64,000 nt of DNA, from contig NZ_LT629787.1 in assembly GCF_900105655.1 (NCBI RefSeq), positions 3,720,001 to 3,784,000 on the forward strand, read 5' to 3'. Shown piece by piece: positions 62,203-64,000 of the stretch; the first letter of the stretch is position 1; every line of letters starts with the position of its first letter. Source of the stretch: Halopseudomonas salegens (lineage in GTDB: Bacteria > Pseudomonadota > Gammaproteobacteria > Pseudomonadales > Pseudomonadaceae). The notes below the pieces were generated by a model. It searched no databases. It was not told the origin of the DNA and was given only the letters and a program-made list of their open reading frames with translations. The position numbers were made by a program, and so were the translations under genes.

Positions 62203-63528
62203 CTAGGCGCGGCCTTCCAGCACTGCGTAATAGGCCGGTTGCAGCATCTTGTCTTTCATCGTCCAGGTCACCCAGGATTCTTCGGTCGGGTCAATGAAAG
62301 GGAAAGAGGGCAAGAAGTTCATGTCATAGCCAAACTCCACCAGCATGGCTTTGCCGATGCCGGTAATCATCGGGCATGAGGTGTAGCCGTTGTGCTGGAG
62401 CGGGAGCGGCAGCCCCTGCATCTGTGCCAACAGATTGGCTTCGACCACCGGTGCCTGAGCCTTCACGCTGGCAGCGGTTTTGTTGATCGGTGCACCGATA
62501 ACATCGCCAATGCCGAATACTTCCGGATAACGGCGGTGTTGCAGGGTATGGATATCGACATCCAGCCATTGCCCGATAAAAGGGCCTTCCTGGGCGGCCA
62601 GGCCGCATTGGCGAATCGCGTCCGGCGCACTCATTGGCGGCACCACATGCAGGAAATCAAATGACTGTTCGCTGGTCGAGCCGTCGGTTAGCCGGAAATG
62701 GGCGACTCGGCGTTCAGGTTCAATAGCGGTCAGAGTGTGGAAGTTGTGTTGCTGTACGCCCTGATCGGCAAAACGCTGGATGACGAAGTCATTGACCCAG
62801 GGTTGGCTGAATACGCGGTCACCGGGACAGAAAAAATCCACTGCGTAATTCTCCCGCTGCCCGGTACTTTCAAGTCGTGACAGGGTGGTAAAGGTCATTT
62901 TCAGCGGCGCGCCGGCACACTTCATGGCTGTCGGTGCCATGGTGAACAGGCCTCGTCCCGAGCCCTTGGCGATCCACTGCAGAATCAACTGATTGGTGGC
63001 AGTCGCCGCCTCCAGACTGGCGTAGACACTACCGATACCATGCTTGCCAATCAGCCGGGTATCCATGCCCTCAATCAGGTCGTAATTGAGTTGCAAGCCA
63101 GTGGCCACAATCAGGTAGTCATAACTGAGGTTGTCGCCGTTACTGAGCATGACCTGACGGTTATCCGGATCGAAGTCATGGGCGGAGGCCTTGATCCAGT
63201 TAACGTCAGCAGGTACAAAACGGGCGTTTGGGCGCGTAGTTCCCTGGGGTTGCCAGACCCCGGATGCCACCAGCGTCCAGCCCGGTTGATAATGGTGAAT
63301 CTCGCGCTCATCCACCAGGCTGATGCGCGCACCGTCCAGGCTTCGCGACAGCCGGTTGGCCATCGCCATGCCTCCGGCACCAGCACCGATAATGACAATA
63401 TGCGCCGAAGTCTTGAGACCGCTGGCATAAAGCCCATGGCTGGTCAGCAAGCCACTGGCACCTGCCAGGGCAGCAAATTTGAGTAGCCGGCGGCGGCCGG
63501 GACTGGCGACAGTGGGAGTGCTGATCAT
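62203..63528 (-). CDS. Sulfide:quinone oxidoreductase-like flavoprotein with Tat-type leader
   Basis: A 441-residue FAD protein of the SQR/flavocytochrome c sulfide dehydrogenase group. An N-terminal RRRLLKFAALAGASG looks like a Tat signal. The FAD motif is IVIIGAGAGGMAMA (44-57). The redox Cys pair expected for SQR is present as Cys204 (AMKCAGAPLK) and Cys385 (YTSCPMITG). The third Cys of many bacterial SQRs (VCSxY) is Gly166 in HGIGSVYA. Likely reaction: sulfide to polysulfide with electrons to the quinone pool, but other sulfur or quinone substrates are possible. Confidence 0.85.
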   Translation of the reverse strand: MISTPTVASPGRRRLLKFAALAGASGLLTSHGLYASGLKTSAHIVIIGAGAGGMAMANRLSRSLDGARISLVDEREIHHYQPGWTLVASGVWQPQGTTRPNARFVPADVNWIKASAHDFDPDNRQVMLSNGDNLSYDYLIVATGLQLNYDLIEGMDTRLIGKHGIGSVYASLEAATATNQLILQWIAKGSGRGLFTMAPTAMKCAGAPLKMTFTTLSRLESTGQRENYAVDFFCPGDRVFSQPWVNDFVIQRFADQGVQQHNFHTLTAIEPERRVAHFRLTDGSTSEQSFDFLHVVPPMSAPDAIRQCGLAAQEGPFIGQWLDVDIHTLQHRRYPEVFGIGDVIGAPINKTAASVKAQAPVVEANLLAQMQGLPLPLQHNGYTSCPMITGIGKAMLVEFGYDMNFLPSFPFIDPTEESWVTWTMKDKMLQPAYYAVLEGRA

Positions 63529-63597
63529 GGTGGCTCTCGCTTTATTCTGCTTATACCCCCAAGTGTATGTTCCGGCGTTATCGCTGGCTACTGATGC

Positions 63598-63614
63598 TGA
63601 TCAATAAATGATCA
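63598..63614. promoter_or_regulatory. TGATCA repeat upstream of the SQR-like gene and chemoreceptor
   Basis: Two copies of the self-complementary TGATCA flank ATAAA in the 265-base divergent gap (63529-63793). The arrangement suggests a dimeric regulator site. It does not have the exact 4-base spacing of an FNR/Anr box. Nothing else was seen in this gap. Confidence 0.3.
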
Positions 63615-63793
63615 TTCTTTAGTCGTATACATGCTTCGTCAGTGCTGGCGTTATATTGTCAGATCACCGAAGAGCCGCCCGTTGAATACTGGATTGCTCA
63701 TGGTTATGGATTTCTGCTGGCACCTTGCCTGCTGCTGACTACACTGAAGACTATCTGGACCCGCATTCAGCGGACCTGATCGAGGCACTTGCC

Positions 63794-64000
63794 ATGCTAT
63801 TCCGCACTCTGCCCATCAGCTTGCGTCTGTGGCTGATCCTGGTTTTTTCGTTAGTCCTGCTGTTGGCTCTGGGCAGTCTGTTGCTGGTGCAACTGAATGC
63901 CCAGTTGCATGCCGGCAAGGTCGAGATGACGCGCAATGTGGTGGCCAGCACCAGTGGGGTTCTGGGGCACTATCACCAGCTGGAGCGAAACGGCGAGCTG
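63794..64000 (+). CDS. Methyl-accepting chemotaxis protein, 3' end cut by window
   Basis: The first 69 codons of a gene running off the window. A TM segment (LWLILVFSLVLLLALGSLLL) is followed by a periplasmic start with MTRNVVASTSGVLGHYHQ and ending GEL, which resembles the single-Cache domain found in many chemoreceptors. The signalling domain is not in view, so a histidine kinase or cyclase with the same sensor is also possible. Confidence 0.65.
   Translation, partial: MLFRTLPISLRLWLILVFSLVLLLALGSLLLVQLNAQLHAGKVEMTRNVVASTSGVLGHYHQLERNGEL

Noticed and set aside
63598..63614. FNR/Anr box
   Set aside because: The TGATCA arms are separated by five bases and lack the TTGAT-N4-ATCAA form.

Overview
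The window looks like a chromosome segment from a gammaproteobacterium of the Pseudomonadaceae, possibly the marine Halopseudomonas / P. pertucinogena side. This rests on gene order and protein character recalled from memory, since no search could be run. There is no insertion sequence, phage, CRISPR array or rRNA operon. Most of the segment is core genome, with accessory stretches at the two ends (about 1-3.8 kb and 46.5-63.5 kb).

Layout. (1) 1-3.8 kb: the 3' part of a short-chain dehydrogenase, then a self-sufficient CYP102-type P450-reductase fusion. (2) 3.8-18.3 kb: ggt, fdx, coaD; a GMC oxidoreductase / Tat-exported small protein / aldehyde dehydrogenase set with a divergent TetR regulator; a YheT-type hydrolase, rsmD and two M16 peptidases chained by 4-base overlaps; ftsY-ftsE-ftsX. 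(3) 18.3-31.6 kb: recN with a LexA box, grpE-dnaK-dnaJ with two sigma-32-type promoters, dapB, an unknown exported protein, carA-carB, greA, a membrane protein and yhbY. (4) 31.9-46.4 kb: ftsH-folP-glmM-tpiA-secG, tRNA-Leu(GAG), initiator tRNA, rimP-nusA-infB-rbfA-truB-rpsO-pnp, the usual translation/transcription superoperon. (5) 46.5-52.8 kb: a heme-copper oxidase cluster (CopD-like protein, DUF2231-like protein, subunit II, fused subunit I-III, small membrane protein, CtaG), then a membrane protein coupled to a truncated hemoglobin. (6) 52.8-57.5 kb: a secreted lysyl-endopeptidase-like protease with three C-terminal repeats, dodecin, and a BCCT transporter coupled to an alternative oxidase. 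(7) 57.6-64 kb: rsuA, metE/metR, a sulfide:quinone oxidoreductase-like flavoprotein with a small membrane protein, and the start of a chemoreceptor gene cut by the window end.

How the parts work together. The core blocks cover membrane-protein targeting and division (FtsY, FtsEX), heat shock (GrpE/DnaK/DnaJ/FtsH), pyrimidine/arginine precursor supply (CarAB), peptidoglycan precursors (DapB, GlmM), and transcription-translation coupling and RNA decay (NusA, IF2, RbfA, TruB, S15, PNPase). The accessory blocks are mainly redox: P450, alcohol/aldehyde oxidation, two different terminal oxidases, a hemoglobin and an SQR-like protein.

The most notable observations are: an oxidase subunit I that keeps every metal ligand but has Gln at the K-channel lysine and Ser/Ile at the D-channel asparagines; an alternative oxidase translationally coupled to a BCCT osmolyte transporter; a CYP102 without the carboxylate-anchoring tyrosine; apparent local absence of rpoH after ftsX and of rlmE before ftsH; and an uncharacterised exported helical protein between dapB and carA.
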